Below, piece after piece: positions 41,301-50,231 of a stretch of DNA of 64,000 nt. Below the pieces are notes generated by a model. The model was not told the origin of the DNA, made no database searches, and saw only the letters and a list, made by a program, of their open reading frames with translations. The stretch is from NCBI GenBank assembly GCA_013396755.1, contig VWZF01004785.1:1660101-1724100 (forward strand), in the 5' to 3' direction. Positions within the stretch are counted from its first letter, which is position 1; every line of letters starts with the position of its first letter. The DNA is from Sclerurus mexicanus (Eukaryota; Chordata; Aves; Passeriformes; Furnariidae). The position numbers were made by a program, and so were the translations under genes.

Positions 41301-44300
41301 CACTGGCATTTCTGTCACGCTCAAACTCTAAATTTAGGACAGTGTTGATAGATCAGAATTTAATGGAAAAGCAAACAAAGACCAAATGCTAATATTTTTA
41401 CATCAGACTTCCAAAATATGTTGAAGAGGACCAAAACAATCTGCAAGAAAACATGGTCACAAAGCTCCTCCAACACTATCCCCCACTTCTGGTCAACATC
41501 AGTCTTATTGGGTAAACAAAATACACTTGCCTATTTTTTTCAGGTTGGTTTACTCAATACTTTAGGAATCCAGTACAGATGGGACAACAGCTGCAATGTT
41601 TTACAGTATTGCCACAACCCAGGGTGCTTGCGTGTTAATGACAGCCACTGAGAATATTCACAGGTTCTAACAGATCACCTGAATGTCTAACTTCCCTGTG
41701 CACAAGCCACTGACCACAGCTGTAAAATCTCTGCAAGTGGTTCTCCCTCCTTACATCTGCCCTTGACCCAGGACACTGCTGGCACACATTGCCATCAGTG
41801 GCTAGCGTCATGTCCTCTGGGGAGCCACTTTTTCTTCACAAAAACATAAAAGACCAGATCAAATTTCCTCACAATATCCTAATAATGTGGCAGGTTTAGA
41901 GCGCATACAGCCAACAGGCAAGAGGATTTGTAGTTAAGACCTCAGAAGACAGGCTCCAGACAGTTTCTGTAAGTGGTTCCTCCAGTAGGCTCTGCACTGC
42001 TGGTGTCCCCTTGGGCAGGTACCCACCCACCTATGGGCTGGACCTGCTGATGTCCAAAGCCTCAAAGATCAGTCTGCACCTTTCTGTGGAGGTTCCTGTC
42101 ATGACCTCTTGAAGCACTCACAGAATGCTCCAGTGGGGCTGATGCAACTCAGCAGGGCCACAAGCCATCTGTAGTTCTGTATATCTTTCTATGTATCTGA
42201 AACACACTGCTGGTATTTTCAGCTGCAGCTGGGTCCCCAATAATATAATACACCACTACAGCTGTGCAGTCGCACAGCTGTGTTAAGTTCTCTCAGTGGT
42301 GGGCAAAAATACCATGTGTTCCCAGATACATTTTCATTTTTTTCCACCTCTAAATTGCCCACTTTTTCCTAGTCACAGTAAGAACTTTCAACACTTGAAT
42401 CAGTGACAGATTCAGATATTATTATATTGCCTGCTTCCATTAAAAGTCAACACATTTTTTTACATTTAAATTTAAGTATGCTTTCCTGAAAATACAGGCT
42501 CATAAGAACTGAAGCAAGGATACTCACGCACCCATCTACCAAAATACAGATGAAAGGGCTCTTCTGGAACATTATTTGGGTTCATTCCATAATCTTCCAA
42601 AATCCAGAAGATGTGTTCTGGATTCTTTAAATTTACTTTTCCTTTGAATGGCAGAAATTCAAGGGCCTATACCATAAAGAAAAATAGAGTCAAAAAACCA
42701 GACAGGGTCAACTTTTTAAAGAGGCACTCTACCCCCCCAAAAAAACAACAAAAAAGCATACAAACAACAACAAAAAAAACCTACACCAAATCATTTCACC
42801 AAATGATAGATTACTAGTAAAAAGTACATTCTCAATTTTATCTGGATTTTTGAAACACCTTTTTTGTAAATAAAAATTATTAAGGATTAGAAATCAGGAA
42901 CCATAACACTGTTTATTAACCCAACTTCGGAGGAAATGAACTGTGCATATTAATGGTGCAATTTTCAAGTTATAAAAACAACACTGATGATAAATAATGA
43001 GATAGAAAATTTCAGTGATGTGCAGCTACATCAATTTATATATTTAGCATTATTTCATGTGCACAAAAACTGAACAACCAGGAAAGAGTAGCTACTACTA
43101 ATACAGATAATTTCAGTCTCTATAAAAGAAGTAAAGAGAATAAATAGCTGGTAAAATAGAATGTGGTAGAGCAAAAATTGACAGCAATTTAGAAAAAGTT
43201 TCTATTTAAAATACTGATATGGTTAAGAGGAGAGCACAAGTGGAGACAAGAGCATAAGGATGGAAGAGGAGATCAGCACACAAACCACTGCTTGCAACTG
43301 AACTCATTTGTTCCACATTCCACAGCAATAAAAGCCTAACATGGCGATCAACAACAGTTTTTCAAAAGTCTAGCACCTAACTCTAGCCATCTGAATCTTA
43401 TAGTTTTGGGTAATAAGCTTCAGTTTCCCCAGAACACTGGGCTGAAATCAATGGTGATATTTGTTTGGCTTTGTATATGCCTCACATGGCCTGTTTAGGG
43501 ATATAAACAAAAAACAAAAGTTGTGAATTTTGAGGGAATTTTAATTCAGACATAAAGATCTTATTTAGACTTGGTAAGACATAAGCCAGAAACTTCAGAT
43601 CTTCAGGAAACCCAAACTTAAATACTCTGATAGCATGGAATAAAAACAACATGAATAGATTAAACTTAACATCAAACATTTCTTAACCATCTACTTACAT
43701 CAATCTTTTTTATTTTCTGTGCTTGGGTCAGTGTTTTATTAAATGTATGAATATGTACTTTGTAAGTAGAGTCTGACTGTAAATATGGAAGCTGAAAAAA
43801 AAGGCAAAGACTTTCATTAGTACAAATGCAGTGCTATTCAGTGGGATTAAGGAACAGTTATTATCCAGACTCATTATATGCATACCATCTTGTCCATTGG
43901 ATAGTTCTTCAAAGACGCATAGAGCTCCCCTGCAGATCTTCCATGACCCCACAGTTCAAATATAGATCTGAAATCATGAAGTTTTTGAGAGTGCAGTCAC
44001 ACAGAGGGAGGAAAATGCCTTACAGACACTTACTCCTTTTAACCCTCTTGGCCAATTTATTTATGCTTTTACTTGATGGAGTAATAAAGTGTAGTATTTA
44101 CGTCTTAGTAAATGTTTAAATTTTGTTAATAAGGACACACTGATTTTTAACCCTAAGATGATACTTCAATGATACTTTCTTTTTTTGTTTGGAAACATAT
44201 ACCAAAAGCTTCAGAGCTTTTGATATTGATTAGCAGTGCAAAGGATATGTGCCAGTAACCCTCTTCTAAAACTAATGCGTCTCCCCATAACCAGTGGTAG

Positions 44301-46024
44301 GCCAGAAAAATAAACTACAGGTTAGCTACACTTTCTATATAAAATAAGGACACATTAGCAGAGAGAGCACGGCACACAGAACATCTGCCAGCTGCATTGT
44401 CATATTTTACTTCCTTAGTTGCCTGTGGCTGCTTTTTGAAGTGCAGTACAATTGATCTTCACTGGAAAAACTGACATAAGGACAGTTTTGCACACATGAG
44501 GTTTCTTCAGGCAAGAGTGGACAGCCCAAGTCTTTGGAGGTAAAACTGAATACTAGACACAACAAGCTCCCAGTAGGGACTATGCAATACTCTGCTGAGG
44601 GGCCCAAATTGACTTTGAAGAACACAGCACAGATACCACAAAATTAGTATGGTCAGAGAGACACATCACACTTATGCTGCTTCTCATCCTGAACCATACC
44701 TCCAGTCTCTCTTACAAGCCTCACTGGGAAGCATGTTTCTCAGATACCTCTAAAAAGGACCAGCTGGAACAATCACTCTCTGGCATATTCCCGTGTTCTT
44801 GAATTTTCTAGAAGAATCTCTGCTGCAGCGGGCTGGACTGAGGGCTCAGGTGCCAGCATGAAGGGAGGGCAACACAACCTTTCCCTTCCAAACTTCATTT
44901 GCAGTTTTTACTTATCACTGGGTTTACCTTCTAATTTCATACATTTTTGAAAACAAGCTGCTAACTAAACTTCATTCAGGGTGAATAAAACAGTGAGTAC
45001 TGTCTCTGGAGTGAAGAACACTATTTTAAGACTCTGACTTGATCATACACCAAGTAAAGAGGATGAGCGTGCTACATAATAAGTCCTACAGGAGTCCTAC
45101 AAGTTCCAGTAACATCTTCTCAGTTCTAGAAGGAATCAGAGACTGAAAGACTCCACACAAAATTTGTATTTTCCACAATAAAACAGAACAATATTCCACC
45201 ATTTAAGTTGTCATTTACAAGATTTTTCATCTCTTACTTTGCACATACTGTCCGTTTCATCAGTCCCCTTGCCATCTCTTCTGAAGGAATATTAAGAATC
45301 CAAAATGGAGACTGAAATAAAGAGAATGATATCAATACTTAGCTGGGGGATGTCACATGAATTATAGAACACAATCCTGTTCTATAAGAACAGAACATGC
45401 ATGCTGAAGATTAAAAAATAAATCTGTTAACTTTAATCACACGGAGAACGTGAAGATAAACATTTGAGGCAAAACTGTTCACTTGGCTTGAATGTCTGAG
45501 AAATTTTGTTATGTACTTCATTTTTCCACAATATCTTTGACTTGGTAAAATATTATTTGTTTGTCTTTCTCTAAATTATTTATCCTCTAAAGACTGAAAA
45601 CACCTCATTACTCTAAGTCTCAGTAACATTCTCTGAGTAAGCACTGAGACCAAAATCATACAGCTTCCTAGCTCCACTCTTCCACATACTTTGACTCATT
45701 GGTTTAGAGGCAAACATCAAATCCAAACAGCTGCTGAATGTTTTCATGGCTGAGCTATTCCGAAAAGGAAAGACTCCCAGCAGATGGCACTGTCTCTTTT
45801 CATGAAGACATCCTGAGGTGTATTTTGTGCATTTTAAGTTCTGAGTATTGAAACTGAGAATTTCCCATTTTTGAAAGATTCCTGATTTTCTTAAGAAACT
45901 CTAAAATGTATTCAGGTACACACACTTAACTCAGGTAAGATATTTGGTCCTCACTTACATTTACATGAATTTCCTGCTCACCACTGAATTGTCCGCCACA
46001 AAGGGAGAGCAATGATGTTATTTC
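23261..46024 (-). CDS. TRMT11: tRNA (guanine-N2)-methyltransferase 11, exons 2-13
   Basis: Catalytic subunit of the enzyme that makes N2-methylguanosine at position 10 of cytosolic tRNAs, using S-adenosylmethionine. In other eukaryotes it needs the small partner TRMT112. Twelve coding exons are joined, from high to low coordinates: 45959-46024, 45238-45311, 43886-43967, 43699-43791, 42532-42666, 40726-40882, 36093-36173, 35297-35461, 33848-33920, 32981-33112, 29530-29650, 23261-23392. All splice phases agree and the sum is 1311 nt, or 436 residues plus stop. That is three residues shorter than the matching part of the 463-residue human protein as I recall it. The N-terminal third corresponds to the THUMP-type tRNA-binding part. 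The Rossmann methyltransferase has SAM motif DPFVGTG across exons 7/8 and the catalytic DPPYG motif split between exons 9 and 10. Exon 1 (about 24 residues) was not found. No frameshift or internal stop was seen. Confidence 0.96.
23393..29529 (-). other. TRMT11: TRMT11 intron 12
   Basis: A 6.1-kb AT-rich intron with GT-AG borders on the minus strand. No recognisable repeat family or nested gene was seen. A short direct repeat of about 15 bp lies near 26848-26896. Confidence 0.85.
29530..29650 (-). CDS. TRMT11: TRMT11 exon 12
   Basis: The 121-nt exon contains YTEEIIPRHPCLKLISNCEQ and then MLSSHTSRRLITMEKVKEFK, ending in phase 0. The acceptor is TTTCTTCCAG and the donor GTAAGCTTG. It is followed by the largest intron placed between two found exons (23393-29529, 6.1 kb). 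Confidence 0.95.
29651..32980 (-). other. TRMT11: TRMT11 intron 11
   Basis: A 3.3-kb intron. It contains a TA-rich microsatellite near 31152-31182 and otherwise nothing I can name. Confidence 0.85.
31152..31182. repeat. TA-rich microsatellite
   Basis: TGTGTATATATATAAATATATATATAAA-type alternating tract inside TRMT11 intron 11. Confidence 0.85.
32981..33112 (-). CDS. TRMT11: TRMT11 exon 11
   Basis: The 132-nt exon reads STENHIFVSSNYHLSDIFFD and then LLKFAAEYLVMGGRLVYWLP. The acceptor TTTGTTTAG fits the phase left by exon 10; a second AG 5 nt further in would shift the frame. The donor is GA|GTATGT, confirmed by the phase of exon 12. Confidence 0.93.
33848..33920 (-). CDS. TRMT11: TRMT11 exon 10, catalytic PPYG
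   Basis: The 73-nt exon completes the catalytic DPPYG motif and continues GIREATRRTGSPKETVKSVER. It ends with two bases of a Ser codon. The phase demands the donor GTAGGT directly after AAG. A second, stronger-looking donor GTAAGC lies 4 nt downstream and would bring in a TAG stop. The acceptor is TTTGTCTAG. Confidence 0.9.
33921..35296 (-). other. TRMT11: TRMT11 intron 9
   Basis: A 1.4-kb intron splitting the catalytic DPPYG codons. AT-rich; no repeat recognised. Confidence 0.85.
35297..35461 (-). CDS. TRMT11: TRMT11 exon 9
   Basis: The 165-nt exon carries KASRKNQKWRGPDENIRANL and continues to FDAIITD. The last base is the first C of the DPPYG proline codon. The acceptor is CTCACCCAG and the donor GTGAGTTT. 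Confidence 0.97.
36093..36173 (-). CDS. TRMT11: TRMT11 exon 8
   Basis: The 81-nt exon is in phase 1 at both ends. It reads GGLLISSAHFGAYVCGTDID followed by YNTIHGL. The GTDID acidic segment is the expected strand-2 ribose-binding part of the methyltransferase fold. The acceptor is CTGTATAG and the donor GTATGTTA. Confidence 0.96.
36174..40725 (-). other. TRMT11: TRMT11 intron 7
   Basis: A 4.6-kb intron that interrupts the SAM motif GTG codon. It hosts the long CR1 fragment at 39332-39966. A 183-codon plus-strand frame at 38413-38964 has no protein similarity and is not called. Confidence 0.85.
39332..39966 (+). mobile_element. CR1 LINE 3' fragment in TRMT11 intron 7
   Basis: A 635-bp CR1 remnant, inserted antisense to TRMT11. 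It preserves the C-terminal part of the reverse-transcriptase frame: the 183-codon plus-strand frame from 39334 contains a stretch typical of CR1 C-termini, with RRAAKMVKGLE and LRSLGLFSLKKRRLRGDLIA. It then shows the 3' untranslated part ending in GGGTCCCTTCCAACCC and TTCTATGATTCTA at 39929-39965. It is better preserved than the other CR1 copies here and is probably the youngest of them. It is 5' truncated and cannot encode a working element. Confidence 0.95.
40726..40882 (-). CDS. TRMT11: TRMT11 exon 7, SAM motif I
   Basis: The exon has 157 nt, 52 codons plus one base. It contains SYSVKKRHFIGNTSMDACLS and the cofactor-binding motif VVYDPFVGT(G), whose last Gly codon is completed by exon 8. 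The acceptor is TTCAACAG and the donor GTATATAT. Confidence 0.97.
40883..42531 (-). other. TRMT11: TRMT11 intron 6
   Basis: A 1.65-kb intron. It contains a CATG/CA alternating purine-pyrimidine tract near 41235-41275 and a 10-bp inverted repeat with two CAGCTG cores at 42258-42281. Confidence 0.85.
41235..41275. repeat. CATG/CA-rich simple repeat
   Basis: A tract of ATGCATG and ACATAC units, mainly alternating purine and pyrimidine, with the possibility of left-handed DNA. It is intronic. Confidence 0.6.
42532..42666 (-). CDS. TRMT11: TRMT11 exon 6
   Basis: This exon has 45 codons, phase 0 at both ends, from ALEFLPFKGKVNL to YFGRW. The acceptor is ATGGTATAG. The donor GTGCGTGAG is less usual than GTAAGT but is supported by phase and by homology. 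Confidence 0.94.
42667..43698 (-). other. TRMT11: TRMT11 intron 5
   Basis: A 1.0-kb intron. An A/C-rich low-complexity stretch runs near 42732-42785 close to its minus-strand 3' end. Nothing else was recognised. Confidence 0.85.
43699..43791 (-). CDS. TRMT11: TRMT11 exon 5
   Basis: This exon has 31 codons, phase 0 at both ends. It reads LPYLQSDSTYKVHIHTFNKT and then LTQAQKIKKID. The acceptor is TTTTTTCAG and the donor GTAAGTAG. It is part of the N-terminal tRNA-binding region. Confidence 0.95.
43886..43967 (-). CDS. TRMT11: TRMT11 exon 4
   Basis: The 82-nt exon completes the split Lys codon, then gives 27 codons starting SIFELWGHGRSAGELYASLK. The acceptor is GATTTCAG and the donor GTATGCAT. 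The following intron is only 94 bp (43792-43885). Confidence 0.95.
43968..45237 (-). other. TRMT11: TRMT11 intron 3
   Basis: A 1.3-kb intron with GT-AG borders. No repeat or nested gene recognised. Confidence 0.85.
45238..45311 (-). CDS. TRMT11: TRMT11 exon 3
   Basis: The 74-nt exon begins in phase 0 and ends with two bases of a Lys codon. The acceptor is TTATTTCAG and the donor GTAAGAG. It encodes SPFWILNIPSEEMARGLMKR followed by TVCA, close to the human protein. Confidence 0.95.
45959..46024 (-). CDS. TRMT11: TRMT11 exon 2
   Basis: This exon has 22 codons, phase 0 at both ends. The acceptor is CTTTAG and the donor GTAAGTGAG. It reads EITSLLSLCGGQF, equivalent to human residues from about 25 on. 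It is the most 5' TRMT11 exon visible in the window. Confidence 0.93.
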
Positions 46025-48130
46025 CTAAAGTGAAAATATAAAGATCAGGCTTTAGAATCATTAACAACTGTTTTAAAGAAAGAAAGGGAAAAAAAAAGAA
46101 AAAAGGGCAGCATAACAAATTCTAATGCAAACAGTGAGGATTATGAACAAAATTCTAGAGACAGCAAGAGAAGATGAAATGGCAACCAACTTTACTGTGG
46201 GAACCAACAACTGTGGGAACTCAAGAGTAGTTGTGTGGATAGGGCAGAAGTTCACAAGAAAATTCAGTTTGTATATACTGTTTGGGAACTGAAAATAATT
46301 TGACTTTCCTGTTAAAAAAGCAGCTTTCTGAGAGCTCAGTGGTGAAGGAATGAGTTACAGTTACGCAAATTTCAGTCATCAAATCCCACCACTTCACATT
46401 TTCTATTTAATCAAAATCTTTGCTGTTCAATCCTGCACTCTCACAATATTCCTCTTACAATATTATCCTCTCTTTTCTTAAAATATTTTTCTGACTAATT
46501 CACATGAAAATGTTTCACTAGTAACACTGACCCAGGGCCGGGACCAGCACTGAGCATCAACTCCTTTTCTGTTACCTCTCTGCTTTACAAGTGTCTCAAC
46601 AGTCTTCTTCTGTAAGTGTCTTTTCTAAACCAAAAGACTGTAAAATGAACACACAAAAGAGCAAATCTCCAAGAGACAAGCTAATAGGTAATACCTGAAA
46701 AAAAAGAAAAAAAAAACACTAAAAAGGCTTTCAAACTCAGATGTAAACACCAGGGGTGTTTCTCACGCAGCCCCAACACTAGAAATTATGTGCTGCAGTC
46801 TCTGAATGCTACTGGAAAAATAACACTAAAGCAAAATTTTATACTGGCTTAGATTTCAACTGAGTGGGTAAATTATAAGACTACCACAAATTATCACAAA
46901 AAAATGGAGGAAAGGAAAACTCAGCATGACACTAGCACATGGTTTTAATGGGACTCCTTTCATGAGCGGGGGGCCCCATTCATTGCCACCTTTCCATTTG
47001 CACAGAAAGGACATAAGAAACATTGGAAAAAACAGGGGGGTTGCTCCAGGAGAACATAAGGTTATGTGTAACCATTTCACTGCATGGTCCCAAGACAGAA
47101 AAAGCAGCAGAGATTTTACACATGAATTGGTGGCACCTCTGCACACTGGTAATATTATCTACAGGAAAGTGACAAGAATAAGAAGCAGAAAAAACACAGC
47201 CTGCAAGGAAGGGCTGGGAGACACTAGCTACACATGCTAAAGGTTGCTGTGATAAAGGAAGATAATAATCTGTTTTCAACATTTATTATGGAGGAGATGA
47301 CTGCATCACAGCAGTGGTCTGGATGAGGGGTTGAGAAGATCCTTCCAAGAGTTAAGACAAGGAAGCACTGGAATATATCTGCCTCAGGACATTGATAAGA
47401 AAACATCTGACATGCATTGATCTGTCCATTAGAGACAGGCTGTGCTGTAAAACAGGATGCCTGACCTTACTCCTTAGTATCTGACTTAACCCAAAAAAAG
47501 ATCCCTGACTATGAAGCACAGTTTATCCACTAAGAAATATGAAACACCTAACTTCAGATACTGAACAACAAATGTAGACTTTGACAAACAGCTTCAGTTA
47601 TGGTGATCCAGTACTACCTGAAGAAAAAAAAGGAGTCCTCTCATTTCCCATATGCCGGTGTGGTAGAGACAGAGGTCAGGCAGATCATCTGGCTAAAAAA
47701 TCTATCCTTGCTTGTTTCATTAAGTTTTCAACAAGTCAGGCCCCTAACACAGCTCATCAGAGTCAAACATATGGCTGAGCAGTCATTGAAGTACAAGAAA
47801 TGCAAAATGGAACTGCCTTCTTCAGCAGGTATATCAACCAAGTGCACAGCCTTGGTGATATAACTTTCTATGCTACATATATATCATCATCTTTATACTT
47901 CATCTGATGACAGTGCTTATAGAAAAGGGTTGATCATAACAAATTCATGTTCCAGTTCCACAAAACAAATAGTAAAAAGCAATGCACAAAAGAAAACCTT
48001 AATGAAAACAAGGAAAATAAATGATGCAAGATACATTAAATATTTTATAACACGAGCAATGATGACCTACCAACTCTAACAAAATAACTCTGCATTTCAG
48101 CACTATTTTAAACAATAACATACTATCCTG

Positions 48131-48179
48131 GATATTACTAGCTCTTCTAGGTGGTGCCTAGAAGAGTTAGTAAGGTATC
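48131..48179. repeat. Imperfect inverted repeat, 21/23-nt arms
   Basis: The left arm at 48131-48151 and the right arm at 48157-48179 are reverse complements apart from one mismatch and a 2-nt bulge. They are separated by the loop TGGTG. The inner 14 bp (CTAGNTCTTCTAGG type) pair with a single mismatch. It lies in TRMT11 intron 1. Confidence 0.85.
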
Positions 48180-48632
48180 TAAATTTGTTAAGGTGTATAG
48201 AAATTCCATAAATTATCATGGAGAAAAAAAATAATCACAAGTTAAATTTACGAACAAGAATTTTCTTACAAACATGGGAACTGAGTGTATGCGACACCAG
48301 GCATTAATTAACCAAGGGCCCATAAAAAACACTAGGGATTCGTAAAAAAGACCAGGGAGCTTCAGATAAGTTACATTTTTGTTTAATTATTTCTGTGAAC
48401 AACACTTTATAAAACAGATTTAGCGACAGGGAACACACTCTGCACCCCAGATTTTGCAACCAACCACCAACCAGGTGTCAATGACAAGCAGACTACAGCA
48501 CTTGAGGCAGGACTTGCTCTCATCCCACCACAGAAGCAGGTCTACTCTGAGCCCACAAGGGCCAGCAGGGCCGAAACCCTTCTGACTGCATGAAAACATA
48601 CACTCAGAACCACAAGCCAAAAGCAAGCTGCC

Positions 48633-49400
48633 CTCACAGAATCATAGAATCAACCAGGTTGGAAAAGACCTCTGAGATCGTCAAGTCCAACCGCTGATCC
48701 ACTACCACCCCAGTTACTAGATCATGGCACTAAGCGCCACATCCAGTCTCACCTTGAAAACCTCCAGGGATGAAGAATGCACCACTTCCCTGGGCAAGCC
48801 ATTCCAATGTCTGATTACACTCTCTGTAAAAAATTTCTTACTAATATCTAACCTGAAAGTCCCCTGGCAATGCTTAAGACCATGACCTCTTGTCTTACTG
48901 ATAATTGCCTGGGAGAAGAGACCAACCCCCACCTGGCTACAGCCTCCTTTCAGGGAGTTGTAGAGAGTGATGAGATCCCTCGAGCCTCCTCTTTTCCTGG
49001 CTGAATAACCCCAGTTCCCTCACCATTTGTGCTCAGGTCCCTTCACAAGCCTCGCTGCCCTTCCCTGGACCTGCTCCAGCACCCTGACACCCTTCCTGAA
49101 CTGAGGGGCCCAGAATTGGACACAGCACTCGAGCTGTGGCCTCACCGGCGCTGAGTGCAGGGGAAGGATCACTTCCCTGGTCCTGCTGCCCACACTGTTC
49201 CTGATACAGGCCAGGATGCCCCTGTCCTTTGGGCTACCTGGGCACTCTGCTGGCTCATGTTCAGCAGCTGTCAGTCAGAACCCCCAGGTCCCTTTCTGCC
49301 TGGCCGCTCTCCAGCCACTCCGTGCCCAGCCTGTAGTGCTCCATGGGGTGGTTGTGGCCACAGTGCCACTGGTGCCCGGCTCGCAGCCAGGCCAGCCAGG
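48633..49400 (-). mobile_element. CR1 LINE fragment, antisense, about 770 bp
   Basis: The plus strand opens with the reverse complement of a CR1 3' tail, CAGAATCATAGAATCAACCAGG near 48637, followed by 'TTGGAAAAGACCTCTGAGAT' and 'GTCAAGTCCAACC'. It continues through the 'CTAATATCTAACCTGAAAGTC' block near 48841 and into the GC-rich coding part (CCTTCCCTGGACCTGCTCCAG near 49059). The subfamily differs from the CR1 copies on the left, because its tail reads GACCTCTGAGATCGTCAAGTCC. The 5' limit near 49400 is approximate. Confidence 0.92.
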
Positions 49401-49554
49401 GCCTCGGGCACTCTGCTCACTGCCGGCCCGCAGCACAGGCCCCAAGGGCTTCAGAGAAGCACCGTCCTCGCTGCCCCCCAAACCCTCCTCCCGAAAGCGA
49501 AGACACCTGCAACCCTCCTGCCTCACGCAGCTCCATAAACGCTCCAAAACGGGG

Positions 49555-49612
49555 AATCGCAGAATCAGTCACGCTGGAAAAGACCTCTGAGATCCACCGC
49601 CATGCCAAGTGC
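49555..49612 (-). mobile_element. Small CR1 3'-end scrap
   Basis: A second, independent reverse-complement CR1 tail, AATCGCAGAATCAGTCACGC followed by TGGAAAAGACCTCTGAGATC. It lies 150 bp beyond the longer CR1 and breaks off within about 60 bp. It probably represents another insertion cut short by deletion. Confidence 0.7.
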
Positions 49613-50230
49613 ATCGCGGCACAAAGCGCCGCCCGCAGTCTACCCTCAAACCCCTCCCGGGACGGGGCTCCGCGCTTCCCTGGGATGAGAGAGCATCCCA
49701 CGCGTCCCCAGGGCAGCTCCAGCCACCTCCGTGCCCGCACCACGCTGGCGGGAGCAGCCGTGTACTTCAAACCAACCTCAAAAGCCACCAAAGCAAGAAA
49801 ACATTTCTGTAACCCCGTCTCCTCCCTCACAGCTCCCTCTTCTCACACGCAGCCCCGGGCGCTCTGCCGGCGGCCTCTCCCAGCGCCAGAGGCTCCGGAA
49901 GAGCGGCAGGGGAAGACAGCGCTGCCCGCGGGGCTGGGGCAGGGGCGGAGGAGAGGCCGCGGGCGGGCGGCAGGCGAGGCCCCGCCGGGGCACACGCGGC
50001 GCCGCAATGCCCGGCAGCGCCCCGGAGGCANGAGGGCAAAAAGGGGGCTGTCTTGCGGATTGTAGTTTATTTTAACATCCAGGCTTGGTAAACGTAATCC
50101 CGTACTCACTGATCTGCCTGTTACGTGGAGCTGAAAGGCTCGGCTTATCCAGATTTTGGTAAGCTCGGCATTAGCAGCAGGCCAGCGCAGCACTGAGCGC
50201 ACGTTCCGCGCCTGCCGCGGTGAGTTTTGG
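49580..50230. promoter_or_regulatory. TRMT11: CpG island, presumed TRMT11 promoter region
   Basis: Very GC- and CpG-rich sequence, densest at 49850-50030, the only such island in the window's centre. It lies where exon 1 of the minus-strand TRMT11 gene is expected. An undetermined base (N) sits at 50031, right at the abrupt edge from CpG-dense to AT-rich sequence. A plus-strand splice donor GCG|GTGAGT at 50220 suggests that transcription may also start to the right, making this a candidate divergent promoter. No start site can be fixed by eye. Confidence 0.65.
50031..50031. other. Undetermined base (N), possible collapsed gap
   Basis: The only N in the 64-kb window. It is flanked by CCCCGGAGGCA on the left and GAGGGCAAAAAGG on the right. 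In draft bird assemblies such a base within a GC-rich promoter often marks a closed or minimal-length gap. The expected first coding exon of TRMT11 is missing just here. Confidence 0.6.
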
Positions 50231-50231
50231 G

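Larger units (their letters stand above)
46025..50030 (-). other. TRMT11: TRMT11 intron 1, left border exact, right end inferred
   Basis: Sequence upstream of exon 2. It contains an imperfect hairpin at 48131-48179, a long antisense CR1 remnant at 48633-49400, a second CR1 scrap at 49555-49612 and then the CpG island. The true 5' border is unknown because exon 1 was not found. Confidence 0.6.

Noticed and set aside
49343..50065. 240-codon plus-strand frame over the CpG island
   Set aside because: It reads through CR1 remnant, CpG-rich promoter DNA and the N. Its Pro/Arg/Ala-rich product is a GC-content artefact with no family signature, and frames on the opposite strand are equally open.
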